From SAR202 cluster bacterium bin87 (GTDB lineage: Bacteria > Chloroflexota > Dehalococcoidia > Lucifugimonadales > UBA3495), in contig MPNC01000008.1 in the NCBI GenBank assembly GCA_002238825.1, forward strand, positions 62,001 to 126,000: a stretch of DNA of 64,000 nt. Direction: 5' to 3'. Both the position numbers and the translations under genes were made by a program. The notes under the pieces are model-generated. The model searched no databases, had not been told where the DNA came from, and saw nothing but the letters and a program-made list of their open reading frames with translations. Shown here piece after piece: positions 53,670 through 61,998 of this stretch; within the stretch, counting starts at the first letter, position 1, and every line of letters begins with the position of its first letter.

Positions 53670-54932
53670 CTACGCCTCGCGCAATCGACGGGAGAACAGG
53701 CACAGGAACACCGCGACGGAGCCGGCGATGCCCAGGTACAAGGCAGTCAGGGGCGCCCCGATCTGCGTCACCATCCATCCGTTCAACGCGCTGGCCGGGA
53801 AGTGCGCCTGAATCGCCAGGACGCGCATGCCACCCATGCGACCCCGAAACTCGGGGTCGGAGTTTCCCATCAACAGCGTCATCACCAGCACCAGCGAAAC
53901 CGAACGCCCGATGCCGGTGAGTACCTTGATCGCCAGGGCCACCGCCAGTACGGCCCCAACTGGCAACAGCCCCGGCAGCGTCATAACGGCAGCGGCGAAC
54001 AGGATCATCGACCCGTGCCAACCGCCGTTCACGCCCCACACCAGCCACCACCCCTGCCTCCGCAGGTTGCCGATGCCGGCCACCACCAGCGCGCCGATCA
54101 CCGCGCCCGCCCCCATGGCCCCGTTGAGCAGACCCAGTACCTCCGGCCCGCCCTGCAGCGTGTCCTTGGCGAAGATGGGCATCAACGCTGTGGTGAAAGG
54201 GAAGCCGGTCACGTTGTACATCGCGGCGATCAGCAGAGCCATGAACAGCTCCTTGCGCTGCCAGACATGGCGCAAACCCTCCGCAACTCCGATGATGATC
54301 TGGCGAGGCGTGGTATGGCCCTGAGTGGCGTTGCGGGTCCGCACCATCAGGGCCATGAATGCGCCGATGATGTACATTGCACCGATCAGGCCGAACAATC
54401 CCGCCGGGGTGAGTGGTGTGTAGAGGAAGCCCGCCACGATGGGCCCTATGAACTGCGTCAGGTTCTGTCCGAACCCCAGCATGGCCACCGCGTTGGTAAG
54501 CCGCTCACGAGGCACCGTGTCAATCAGCAGGGCGTTGGTGACCGGGAGCTCGACGGTCCGAAACGCCCCGCCTCCCAGGATGATCACGAAGATCATCCAG
54601 ACCTTGAGCGCGTCGACCAGCAGCAACGTCATCAGCAGGAACGCCAACGCCGCCGCGATGAGGTGGCCTCCTGCCATCAGCAGCCGGCGCGGCATCCGGT
54701 CCACCACCGCGCCGGCGAAGACCGACAGGAATGCCAGGCCGAGCGCCGATCCGCCGGCCAGCCCGACGAGCAGGGCATCGCCAGTCAGCTCCAGCACCAG
54801 CCAGAGCACCGCGATGATCTCCATCTGCCGGCCGGCCATCGCTATGTTGGCAGACACCCACACCAAGGAGAAATCGCGCCGCCGGAACGAGCCGAAGGTC
54901 TCGTTTGCACGGGCGCCCAGGAATGTGGACAA
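53670..54932 (-). CDS. MFS transporter
   Basis: A 420-residue permease with about 12 membrane helices, of the MFS class resembling EntS-like exporters: RDFSLVWVSANIAMAGRQMEIIAVLWL, DRMPRRLLMAGG in the loop after helix 3, and a central RTRNATQGH loop. Drug or metabolite efflux is likely by family. It carries its own extended -10 promoter (54965-54973) and is separate from the operon downstream by about 100 bases. Confidence 0.85.
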   Translation of the reverse strand: MSTFLGARANETFGSFRRRDFSLVWVSANIAMAGRQMEIIAVLWLVLELTGDALLVGLAGGSALGLAFLSVFAGAVVDRMPRRLLMAGGHLIAAALAFLLMTLLLVDALKVWMIFVIILGGGAFRTVELPVTNALLIDTVPRERLTNAVAMLGFGQNLTQFIGPIVAGFLYTPLTPAGLFGLIGAMYIIGAFMALMVRTRNATQGHTTPRQIIIGVAEGLRHVWQRKELFMALLIAAMYNVTGFPFTTALMPIFAKDTLQGGPEVLGLLNGAMGAGAVIGALVVAGIGNLRRQGWWLVWGVNGGWHGSMILFAAAVMTLPGLLPVGAVLAVALAIKVLTGIGRSVSLVLVMTLLMGNSDPEFRGRMGGMRVLAIQAHFPASALNGWMVTQIGAPLTALYLGIAGSVAVFLCLFSRRLREA

Positions 54933-54964
54933 GTTGCTAGACCCTCCCTCGCCAACCGGCGCCG

Positions 54965-54973
54965 ATTATAGCA
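54965..54973 (-). promoter_or_regulatory. Extended -10 promoter of the MFS gene
   Basis: The minus strand reads TGCTATAAT preceded by CCGG, about 33 bases before the ATG. Confidence 0.5.
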
Positions 54974-55036
54974 CCGGGGCTTGCGGTTCCACCCAATCCC
55001 TGGTGCGACCGCCGACATCTCGAGGTGGTATTAACA

Positions 55037-55066
55037 TTGCGCGTTATTAGCGCAGTGCGTTAGTAT
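55037..55066 (+). promoter_or_regulatory. Leaderless higBA promoter with operator-like palindrome
   Basis: TTGCGC (55037-55042), an 18-base spacer, then TAGTAT (55061-55066) would start transcription near 55073, which is the higB ATG. The palindrome TGCGC-GTTATTA-GCGCA (55038-55054) overlaps the -35 and the spacer, a common place for an antitoxin operator. Confidence 0.45.
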
Positions 55067-55072
55067 TGGTCC

Positions 55073-55351
55073 ATGCGGCGGTTTGCTGATGAAGCCACCG
55101 AGAACGTGTTCAGAGGATCCCCGGCGCGTCGCTTGCCCCCGGACATCCAGCGACGGGCGCGAATGAGGCTTCAAAGGGTCGTCGCAGCGACGAGATTGGG
55201 CGACTTGGTAGTGCCGCCCTCGCATCATCTGGAACGTCTCCGAGGCGACCGATCGGGTCAGCACAGCATTCGTATCAACGATCAGTGGCGTATCTGCTTC
55301 CGGTGGACCGAACACGGGGCACGAGACATCGAGATAATCGACTATCACTGA
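55073..55351 (+). CDS. higB: HigB-type toxin (RelE/ParE fold)
   Basis: A 92-residue plasmid-killer protein: FADEATENVFRG, PPDIQRRARMRL, LEDLRG-like LERLRGDRSGQHSIRINDQWRICF and the end IEIIDYH. These are the HigB hallmarks of a ribosome-dependent mRNA endonuclease. It precedes its antitoxin, the usual HigBA order. The ATG coincides with the predicted transcription start and has no ribosome site. Confidence 0.88.
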   Translation: MRRFADEATENVFRGSPARRLPPDIQRRARMRLQRVVAATRLGDLVVPPSHHLERLRGDRSGQHSIRINDQWRICFRWTEHGARDIEIIDYH

Positions 55352-55362
55352 AGGAGGGAGTC

Positions 55363-55659
55363 TTGACTGTTACCGCACCATTGACCGACACGCCAATTCA
55401 TCCTGGCGAGCACTTGGTCGAAATGCTGGAAGAACTTGGCATCAGTCAATATCGATTGGCCAAAGCCATTCACGTGTCCCCCCGCAGAGTTAACGAAATC
55501 GTTCACGGGAAGCGATCCGTGACCGCCGATTCTGCGCTGCGCATCGGCAAGGCTTTGCGGATGTCCCCTGAATTCTGGCTAAACCTCCAGAGCATGTATG
55601 ACCTCGAGGCGGCACGGGCGGTCGTCGACACTGGCAACGTGCAAACCTTAGTGAGCTAG
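55363..55659 (+). CDS. higA: HigA-type antitoxin
   Basis: A 98-residue XRE-family antitoxin: PIHPGEHLVEMLEELGISQYRLAKAI, then HVSPRRVNEIVHGKRSVTADSALRI and SPEFWLNLQSMYDLE. The TTG at 55363 is the start, with AAGGAGG upstream, 11 bases after the higB stop. It binds HigB and represses the operon by family analogy. The palindrome at 55038-55054 is its likely operator. Confidence 0.88.
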   Translation: MTVTAPLTDTPIHPGEHLVEMLEELGISQYRLAKAIHVSPRRVNEIVHGKRSVTADSALRIGKALRMSPEFWLNLQSMYDLEAARAVVDTGNVQTLVS

Positions 55660-55689
55660 CGCGTTTCACGCAGGCGCACGGCGCGCTCA

Positions 55690-55698
55690 TGGTAAAAT
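55690..55698 (+). promoter_or_regulatory. Extended -10 promoter of an LLM gene
   Basis: TGGTAAAAT ends 37 bases before the ATG at 55736, the same nine bases as before dnaG. Confidence 0.4.
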
Positions 55699-55735
55699 TT
55701 CGCAACTGACACGCAGCATCGCTGGAGGCAACGGA

Positions 55736-56794
55736 ATGGAAATCGGCGTCGGACTGGACCACACCCTTGGAATGAACTGGGACGACCAGGCCAACCTGGC
55801 CCGCGAGTCCGCTGAGTTGGGTTACGAAAGCATCTGGACGCCCGAAAACATCGGCACCGATTCCTTCCAGGTGTGCGCCCGCCGCTGGCAGGCTAGTTGC
55901 GACGTTATCGAGGGCGGCCTCGCCACCGGCATTGGCGTCTCGCCGGTGATGTACCGCACTCCGAGCGGTTTCGCCATGTCCGGCGGCACCATGAGCCAGC
56001 AGACCGGCGGCAAGTTCATCATGGGCGTGGGCGCCGGCAGCGCATACCGCCCAGCCAACCGCCGCGATCTTGGGTTCCCCCGCGTTTCCGCCCTGAACCT
56101 CATGCGCGACTACCTGACCACGATCCGCGGCCTGGTTCGCGGGGAACGTGTGTCCTACCAGGGCGAGCACATCAATTACAACAACATCCGTCTTGCCATC
56201 AGACCTGCTCCCAACACACCCATTTACCTGGGCACATTGGGTCCTGAAATGTTGCGTCTGGCCGGCGAAGTCGCCGACGGCGTGTGCCTGAACTGGTGCA
56301 CTCCCGCGCAGATCGCCTGGAGCCGCGAGCGTATCGCCGAAGGCGCGGAGCGCGTCGGCCGCGACCCGTCTGAGTGCAAGGTCGTCGAGTACATTCGCAT
56401 CTGTGTCGACGAGGACGAAGACGTGGCCCGCCGCGCCTTCGCCAAGAACTGCCTCGGCTACCCGCTGGGCGCCGCCGTACCCACGACGCGGGAGCGCCAG
56501 TTCGGTTACCGCGCCCACTTCGAGCGCATGGGCTACACCGAGGAACTGGCCGGCGCGGATGCGATCCGATCGCGGGGCGGCGACATGGACGAGGTCGCGG
56601 ATGCCTATCCGTCGGACGCCCTCCTGGCCGTCGGCTATTACGGCAAGCCCGACGGCGCCGCGGCGGCCTTCGCCAAGCTGGCCGAAGGCCTGGACGTCGC
56701 CCTGGTTCGCGTCATCTCCGCCCGTCCTGAAATCGCCTCCACCCAGGCGGTCATGCACGCCTGCGCTCCCGACAAAGTGCGGCCGCTGCTGTAG
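55736..56794 (+). CDS. LLM class oxidoreductase (F420-dependent type)
   Basis: A 352-residue luciferase-like protein resembling F420-dependent methylene-tetrahydromethanopterin reductase relatives: MEIGVGLDHTLGMNWDDQ, SIWTPENIGTD, FIMGVGAGSAYRPANRR, NTPIYLGTLGPEMLRLAGEVADGV. GLD repeated strand features support the TIM barrel. The ATG has GGAGG upstream. A second LLM gene follows after 47 bases. The substrate is unknown. Confidence 0.88.
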   Translation: MEIGVGLDHTLGMNWDDQANLARESAELGYESIWTPENIGTDSFQVCARRWQASCDVIEGGLATGIGVSPVMYRTPSGFAMSGGTMSQQTGGKFIMGVGAGSAYRPANRRDLGFPRVSALNLMRDYLTTIRGLVRGERVSYQGEHINYNNIRLAIRPAPNTPIYLGTLGPEMLRLAGEVADGVCLNWCTPAQIAWSRERIAEGAERVGRDPSECKVVEYIRICVDEDEDVARRAFAKNCLGYPLGAAVPTTRERQFGYRAHFERMGYTEELAGADAIRSRGGDMDEVADAYPSDALLAVGYYGKPDGAAAAFAKLAEGLDVALVRVISARPEIASTQAVMHACAPDKVRPLL

Positions 56795-56841
56795 GCGGAC
56801 GTTGGCGGATTTCAATCCCCAGGCACCACAAAGAGGGAACC

Positions 56842-57924
56842 ATGCACGTAGGCGCCGCCACCATCTTCCAGAACCCGGCCAAGTTCACTTCCGACTACGA
56901 GGTGTACCGGCAGGAACTCCGGCTGGCCGACCTGGCCGAGCCGCTGGGCTTCCAGTCGATTTGGGGCGTGGAGCACCACTTCACCGACTACACCATGTGC
57001 CCCGACGTGCTGCAATTCCTGACATATATGGCCGGTCGCACCACCGACATGCAGCTGGGCAGCATGGTCTGCGTCCTGCCCTGGCACGACCCCATGCGCG
57101 TCGCCGAACAGGTCTCCATGCTGGACAACCTCAGCGACGGGCGGTTCATCCTGGGCGTGGGGCGCGGCCTGGCCAAGGTCGAATACGACGGCTTCCGCGT
57201 CGACATGAACGAGTCCCGCACCCGATTCGTCGAATCGGCCGAGTGCCTGCTGGCCGGCCTGGAGTGCGGGTTCTGCGAGTTCGACGGCGAGTACATCAAG
57301 CAGCCGCGTCGCGAGATCCGACCTAACCCCTTCCGCAGCTTCAAGGATCGAACCTACGCCGCCGCCATTTCACCGGAGAGCAGTCGCATCATGGCCCAAC
57401 TCGGCGTCGGCATGCTGGTCATCCCCCAGAAACCCTGGGATGAGGTGCAAAGCGACCTGACCAACTACCGCAACGCCTGGAGCGAAAGTCACGGAACCGG
57501 GTCCGCCGGCCCTCCCTCGCCGGTGGTCGCCTGCTGGACCTTCTGCCACGAAGATGCAGACTACGCCCGCGACATGGCTCGCCGTTACATCGGCGGCTAC
57601 TGGCACACGGTGATGGACCACTACCAGTTCAAAGCCGACCATCACAAGGACATCAAGGGCTACGAGTACTACGGCAAGGTGGCCGAGAAGATGTTCGATT
57701 ACGGCGACGATGAGGTCGTGGACTTCTTCGTCAACCTGCAGGTCTGGGGCACACCAGAGCAGTGCTACGAAAAAATCCTGCAGATCCGCGACCGCACCGG
57801 CCATGACACCTACGTGGGCGCGTTCAGCTACGCGGCCATGCCCTACGACGACGCCGAAGCCAGCATGCGCCTCTTCGCTGCCGATGTCATGCCCGAGTTG
57901 AAAGCTCTGCACGGCAATGCATAA
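56842..57924 (+). CDS. LLM class oxidoreductase
   Basis: A 360-residue luciferase-like protein: LADLAEPLGFQSIWGVEHHFTDYTMCP, MVCVLPWHDPMRVAEQVSML, GRFILGVGRGLAKVEYDGFR, then a C-terminal GTPEQCYEKILQIRDRTGHD. The EHHF motif and the GRGLA loop are as in alkanal monooxygenase-like enzymes. It lies in tandem with the preceding LLM gene of a different subgroup, so they are diverged paralogues rather than a fresh duplication. Confidence 0.88.
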   Translation: MHVGAATIFQNPAKFTSDYEVYRQELRLADLAEPLGFQSIWGVEHHFTDYTMCPDVLQFLTYMAGRTTDMQLGSMVCVLPWHDPMRVAEQVSMLDNLSDGRFILGVGRGLAKVEYDGFRVDMNESRTRFVESAECLLAGLECGFCEFDGEYIKQPRREIRPNPFRSFKDRTYAAAISPESSRIMAQLGVGMLVIPQKPWDEVQSDLTNYRNAWSESHGTGSAGPPSPVVACWTFCHEDADYARDMARRYIGGYWHTVMDHYQFKADHHKDIKGYEYYGKVAEKMFDYGDDEVVDFFVNLQVWGTPEQCYEKILQIRDRTGHDTYVGAFSYAAMPYDDAEASMRLFAADVMPELKALHGNA

Positions 57925-57963
57925 CTGACCTACTGGGATGTCACCTAACGGCAAGGGATTCGG

Positions 57964-58518
57964 ATGATGGTTACGCGAACACACAGGGGTCCATTCACCT
58001 ATGCGGACTACCTGCTGACGCCCGATGACGTCCGCTATGAGTTAATTGAGGGAGAACTGATAAGGGCCCCCTCACCCATTCCCCTGCATCAAAGAGTTTC
58101 TTCCGGTTTTGTAGGCCTAATGGCGCCATTCGCCAAGAACAATAGGTTGGGCGACGTATTCGCCGCTCCTCTCGACGTTCACCTCTCCGATACCAACGTG
58201 CTACAGCCGGATATACTCTTCATATCCAATGAACGCTCTCACATCATCGGGGAAACCAACATCCAGGGCGCCCCGGACTTGATCATCGAAATTGCCTCTC
58301 CGTCTACCGAGGACCTCGACCGCGGCGTCAAGCAGAATCTTTATGCCATTTTCGGAGTCCTGGAGTATTGGCGGGCTTATCCGCTTGCTCAGATCGTTGA
58401 AGTTCTCAGGCTGGACAACGGACAGTTCGTGTCAATAGGCGTTTATGGGCTCGGTGACGCTCTGACCACGCCGCTGCTGCCGGGCCTGAACATTGACCTG
58501 GACGAAATCTTCACTTAG
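57964..58518 (+). CDS. Uma2 family nuclease
   Basis: A 184-residue PD-(D/E)xK protein: FTYADYLLTPDDVRYELIEGELI, LQPDILFIS and DLIIEIASPSTEDLDRGVKQNLYAIFGV. The aspartate after QP, the glutamate in IIEIAS and the lysine of VKQNLY give the nuclease core. Uma2 proteins are usually abundant in multicellular-like or Chloroflexota genomes and their targets are unknown. AAGGGA lies before the ATG. Confidence 0.85.
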   Translation: MMVTRTHRGPFTYADYLLTPDDVRYELIEGELIRAPSPIPLHQRVSSGFVGLMAPFAKNNRLGDVFAAPLDVHLSDTNVLQPDILFISNERSHIIGETNIQGAPDLIIEIASPSTEDLDRGVKQNLYAIFGVLEYWRAYPLAQIVEVLRLDNGQFVSIGVYGLGDALTTPLLPGLNIDLDEIFT

Positions 58519-58603
58519 TGCTGCTCAGTCTCTTTCATTTCGGTGACGGTCCTGTTCCCACGACTCCGCCCGCCCGGCTAATTCATTGGAGGGTCGCATC
58601 CTC

Positions 58604-60238
58604 ATGTCCGACTGGTTTCCCAAGCAGACCATTGGAGACCTGCTCAACCAGGCCACTGAACGGTTCGGCCCCCGCGAAGCCCTGATGTACGAGGGGCGTC
58701 GGTGGTCCTTCGACGAATTCCGCGCCGAGGTGGACCGGGTGGCCCGGGCGTTGATCAACCTGGGCGTCCAGCCCGGCGACAAGGTGTCCCTGTGGATGCC
58801 CAACCGCGCGGAATGGCTCTTCCTGTTTGGAGCGGTGGCCAAGATCGGGGCCGTCCTGGTGCCCATCAACACCCGTTTCCGCACCTCCGACATGGAGTAT
58901 CTGGTCAACCATTCCGACTCAACCACCCTCATCCTCATGGACCGCTCCGGGCCCGTCAACTTCTTGGACATGCTCCGCGAAGTTGCTCCGGAGATCGACA
59001 CCGGCGATGCGAGCGACATTCGCCCGGCCGCGTTCCCAGCTCTACGCAACGTCATCGTACTTGGCGAAAACCACCCTTCCGGCGCAATCGACTGGGACGC
59101 CATGCTGGCCGGCGCCGATGAGGTGGCCGCCTCTGAACTGCCTCACCGCGAGGCTGGCGTGAGCCCTGACGACACCTTCCTGCTGATGTACACGTCCGGC
59201 ACCACCGGGTTCCCCAAGGGCGTGATGCACTGCCACAATCCCATCCGTACCATTACCGACGCCGCCAACCGCATGGCGATGTCGTCCCGAGACGTCATCC
59301 TCATGTACCTTCCGCTGTTCCATTGCTTTGGCCTGTACGAGGGGCCACTGATGTCGTGGGTCACCGGCGCTCGCATTGTACTGACGACTATGTTCGACGC
59401 TGGCGAGGTGCTGGGCCTTCTCGAATCCGAACGGGCCACCGTGATGAACGGGTTCGACACCCACTTCTTTGACCTGACCCACCACCCTGGCATCGACCGC
59501 ATCGACCGGAGCAGCCTGCGCACCATCTTGCTCGCTGTCGGCATGGCCTCCAGCGAGCCGACCGCCCGGTTGACCCAGGAGAAGCTCTGCCCGTCGCTGT
59601 CGGCCTGGGGCATGACCGAGGTGGGTGTTGGCGCCACCCGAACCTTCCTCGACGCCCCCGAGGACGACCGCTGTGTTGAAAGCGGCCACGCGCTGCCCGG
59701 CTACGAGTTTAGGGTCATCGACCCCGAAACGGGCGAAACCCTGCCCCCGTCGACCGTCGGCGAGTTGCTGGTGCGCGGCTACGCCGTCATGCAGGGTTAC
59801 TACAAGCGTCCCGACGCCACTGCCGAGGCCATCGACGACGACGGCTGGTTCCACACCGGCGACGTGGCCACCATGCGCGACGACGGCAGCATCCGGTTCA
59901 TGGGACGCTACAAGGACATGCTCAAGGTCGGCGGGGAGAACGTGGACCCGACGGAGGTCGAGGCCTTACTGCTGGAACATCCTGCGGTCAACAAGGTGCA
60001 GGTGATCGGCGTGCCGGACGCCCGCCTGACCGAGGTCGGCTGCGCCTGCGTGGTGGTCGAGCCGGGCCAGGCCATCACCGACGCGGACCTGGAAGGTTTC
60101 TGTCGCGGAAAAATGGCCAGCTTCAAGATACCGCGCCACCTGGTCGTCGTGGACGGCTATCCGATGACCTCCAGCGGCAAGGTGCAAAAATACCTGCTGC
60201 GCCAGATGGCTGCGGAACAACTGGGCCTGGGCGTCTAA
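58604..60238 (+). CDS. AMP-dependent acyl-CoA synthetase/ligase
   Basis: A 544-residue member of the ANL superfamily. The phosphate loop YTSGTTGFPKG lies near 195. SAWGMTE follows, then FHTGDVATM, the hinge GRYKDMLKVGGENVDP and the C-terminal lysine in SSGKVQKY. It activates a carboxylic acid to the acyl-adenylate and then to the CoA thioester. The ATG at 58604 is preferred, with GGAGGG 10 bases upstream. Its presence with the nearby CoA-transferases fits CoA-linked catabolism of an unknown acid. Confidence 0.92.
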   Translation: MSDWFPKQTIGDLLNQATERFGPREALMYEGRRWSFDEFRAEVDRVARALINLGVQPGDKVSLWMPNRAEWLFLFGAVAKIGAVLVPINTRFRTSDMEYLVNHSDSTTLILMDRSGPVNFLDMLREVAPEIDTGDASDIRPAAFPALRNVIVLGENHPSGAIDWDAMLAGADEVAASELPHREAGVSPDDTFLLMYTSGTTGFPKGVMHCHNPIRTITDAANRMAMSSRDVILMYLPLFHCFGLYEGPLMSWVTGARIVLTTMFDAGEVLGLLESERATVMNGFDTHFFDLTHHPGIDRIDRSSLRTILLAVGMASSEPTARLTQEKLCPSLSAWGMTEVGVGATRTFLDAPEDDRCVESGHALPGYEFRVIDPETGETLPPSTVGELLVRGYAVMQGYYKRPDATAEAIDDDGWFHTGDVATMRDDGSIRFMGRYKDMLKVGGENVDPTEVEALLLEHPAVNKVQVIGVPDARLTEVGCACVVVEPGQAITDADLEGFCRGKMASFKIPRHLVVVDGYPMTSSGKVQKYLLRQMAAEQLGLGV

Positions 60239-60298
60239 CTATCACATGAAACAGCCCGTCGTTTCCGCTTACCGGCGCGTCATCCCTGCTTGCCGGCC

Positions 60299-60326
60299 CG
60301 TCATTCCGGCGAAAGCAGGAATCCAG
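60299..60326. repeat. Dispersed short palindromic repeat
   Basis: CGTCATTCCGGCGAAAGCAG and onward resembles the widely dispersed CGTCATTCCGGCGAAAG-type repeat. TTCCGGC-GAAA-GCAGGAA forms a hairpin. It lies just before the TrpF-like start, and a related TCATCCCTGCTTGCCGG patch sits immediately upstream. Confidence 0.55.
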
Positions 60327-60334
60327 GCGTCCTC

Positions 60335-61135
60335 ATGGCACAGCACGGCGCGCCGCCGATGACGCCGTACATCGGCATCACCGGCTTCTGTTCGCGCAGC
60401 GAGGCCGACGCCGTCCTGGAATCAGTGCCGGCGGAGCCCAACCGACTGCTGATGTGCGGCGTGCTCCTGAGCAACGCGCTGTTGTCTGGGGACGCAAGTG
60501 ACGCGCCCAACCGCTGCCCCGCGCCGGATGCCATCGCCAGCATCTTCTCCGACGACCACCGTTGCCTCAACCTCGTCCACTACCGGCCGCCCCCGGGCGT
60601 GAACCTGGCGGATGCCCTGGGCCGCGCCACCGAGATCGGCGGCCCCAATTGCCACGGGGTCCAGATCAACGCCACCCGCGGCGCCCCCTGGCCCGACCCC
60701 GACGCATTGGCGCAGTACCGTGAGCGTTTCCATCCGTCGCGAATCGTGTTTCAGGCAGGTCGAGAAGCCATGGAATCCACCAATCACGACCCGAGTGCGC
60801 TGGCCCGCCGTTGCGCCGAATACTCCGGGCTGGTGACCGACGTGCTGGTTGACGCCTCCGAGGGCCTGGGCCTCCCGCTGGACGCCGCACGCTCCGCCGA
60901 CTACCTCGAAGCTATCCACGCCGCCGCTCCCGAGTTGGGCCTGGTGGTTGCCGGGGGCCTCCACGCCAGCAACATCGAACAACTATTGTCGCCCCTGCTG
61001 CCCGAATGGTCCGCCGTGAGCATCGACGCCGAGGGGCGCCTCCGCGACACCGATGACCACCTCAACACCGACGCTGCCATCGCCTACCTGCGGTCGGCGT
61101 GGCAAATGTTGGAACTGGACAATCAACAGAATTAA
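60335..61135 (+). CDS. TrpF-like TIM-barrel protein
   Basis: A 266-residue protein with a phosphoribosylanthranilate-isomerase-like pattern: PYIGITGFCSRSEADAVLE, the strand HGVQINATRG, and the phosphate-binding end VVAGGLHASNIEQLL. No other trp genes are near, so tryptophan synthesis is not implied. The ATG at 60335 is chosen over one at 60359, although the latter begins closer to the barrel; a frame extending upstream runs into the dispersed repeat. The toxin gene follows after 16 bases. Confidence 0.55.
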   Translation: MAQHGAPPMTPYIGITGFCSRSEADAVLESVPAEPNRLLMCGVLLSNALLSGDASDAPNRCPAPDAIASIFSDDHRCLNLVHYRPPPGVNLADALGRATEIGGPNCHGVQINATRGAPWPDPDALAQYRERFHPSRIVFQAGREAMESTNHDPSALARRCAEYSGLVTDVLVDASEGLGLPLDAARSADYLEAIHAAAPELGLVVAGGLHASNIEQLLSPLLPEWSAVSIDAEGRLRDTDDHLNTDAAIAYLRSAWQMLELDNQQN

Positions 61136-61151
61136 GATACCGCTGGCGGCA

Positions 61152-61487
61152 ATGGAAGTAAGCTTTAGAACTAGCCGGCTGCATCGGCTGTTCCATAGCG
61201 AATCGGACCTTATACGGACTTTCGGCAGTCGTCGGGCACAGTCAATATTGGCCCGGTTGGTAGTGTTGCGCCGACAGGCCACGCTGTCACAAGTTCCAAC
61301 CACACCTCCGGAACGCCGACATCAGCTGGCAGGTAATCGCGGTGAACAGTATGCGGTTGACATTGACCGCCAATATCGGTTGTTGTTCGTGCCGGACCAT
61401 GACCCGGTCCCTCGCCGATCCGATGGCGGTATTGAAACCGACCTGGTAACGGCCATCGTCATCATCGAAGTGCTAGACTACCACTAG
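61152..61487 (+). CDS. RelE/HigB-like toxin, second module
   Basis: A 111-residue killer-protein-like toxin: RTFGSRRAQSILARLVVLR, PPERRHQLAGNRGEQYAVDI, RQYRLLFVP and the end IIEVLDYH. It is longer than HigB at 55073 and carries an extra DHDPVPRRSDGG insert. The antitoxin gene follows 14 bases later. The ATG lies 16 bases after the TrpF-like stop with only a weak ribosome site. Confidence 0.75.
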   Translation: MEVSFRTSRLHRLFHSESDLIRTFGSRRAQSILARLVVLRRQATLSQVPTTPPERRHQLAGNRGEQYAVDIDRQYRLLFVPDHDPVPRRSDGGIETDLVTAIVIIEVLDYH

Positions 61488-61501
61488 CGGGAGGCACGGA
61501 A

Positions 61502-61807
61502 ATGGCGGATCGAAAGAATAAAAGAAAGTACCCATATTGTCCTGACTACGCGACCCCTCCGGGTTACGTCCTGCTAGACCACATTGAAGCGCAAGGCTTG
61601 ACCCCCGCTGAATTCGCCCGCCGCCATTCCCTGGCTACCGATCTTATCGAAAGTATCATCGCCGGCAACGCCCCTATCGACTCTACGCTGGCTGCCATCT
61701 TTGGGAGCGAGTTCCGCTTGGACGCTAATTTCTGGCTCGACATCGAGGCAGACTACCGCCGCCGGGTGGAACGCAAAGCCGTGGCGGATGCCGCATCCTC
61801 CGATTGA
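61502..61807 (+). CDS. HigA-like XRE antitoxin, second module
   Basis: A 101-residue HigA-type protein: PPGYVLLDHIEAQGLTPAEFARRHSLATDLIESIIAGNAPI and LDANFWLDIEADYRRR, where the F-W-L-(N/D) helix after the HTH is typical. GGGAGG lies upstream of the ATG. It partners the preceding toxin. The two HigBA-type modules in this window are clearly diverged from each other. Confidence 0.8.
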   Translation: MADRKNKRKYPYCPDYATPPGYVLLDHIEAQGLTPAEFARRHSLATDLIESIIAGNAPIDSTLAAIFGSEFRLDANFWLDIEADYRRRVERKAVADAASSD

Positions 61808-61853
61808 CACGCACGCGGCCATTTGAATTCGACGGACTCCGGGAGAGGTAGTC

Positions 61854-61910
61854 ATGACATTCGAGGAGGCGTACGCCGTATTGGAGCAAGAGTTCAAACT
61901 GGATGGCTGA
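61854..61910 (+). CDS. Very short ORF MTFEEAYAVLEQEFKLDG
   Basis: An 18-residue frame with a strong GGAGAGG site a few bases upstream of the ATG. It forms one amphipathic helix. Its TGA overlaps the start of the next small frame (ATGGCTGA). Function unknown. It may be a leader peptide, or the first part of a small gene broken by a frameshift. Confidence 0.35.
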   Translation: MTFEEAYAVLEQEFKLDG

Positions 61911-61998
61911 GTTGGCAGCGCCACTATCAAATCTGCTTGACATGAGCGTAACGAGTGTGGAGGTCGCAACAATGAGCGATCAGCGGCTCAAATCGTGA
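61903..61998 (+). CDS. Short ORF joining to the DUF488 gene
   Basis: A 31-residue frame (MAELAAPLSNLLDMSVTSVE then VATMSDQRLKS). Its TGA overlaps the DUF488 GTG (GTGA), and its start overlaps the previous short frame. A one-base shift would fuse the two into about 48 residues. Translational coupling into DUF488 is plausible. No family recognised. Confidence 0.35.
   Translation: MAELAAPLSNLLDMSVTSVEVATMSDQRLKS

Noticed and set aside
52470-54971. Two plus-strand open frames of nearly 390 codons over the cyclase and MFS genes
   Set aside because: The minus-strand products show clear metal motifs and twelve membrane helices; the plus frames are His/Arg/Gln-rich shadows.
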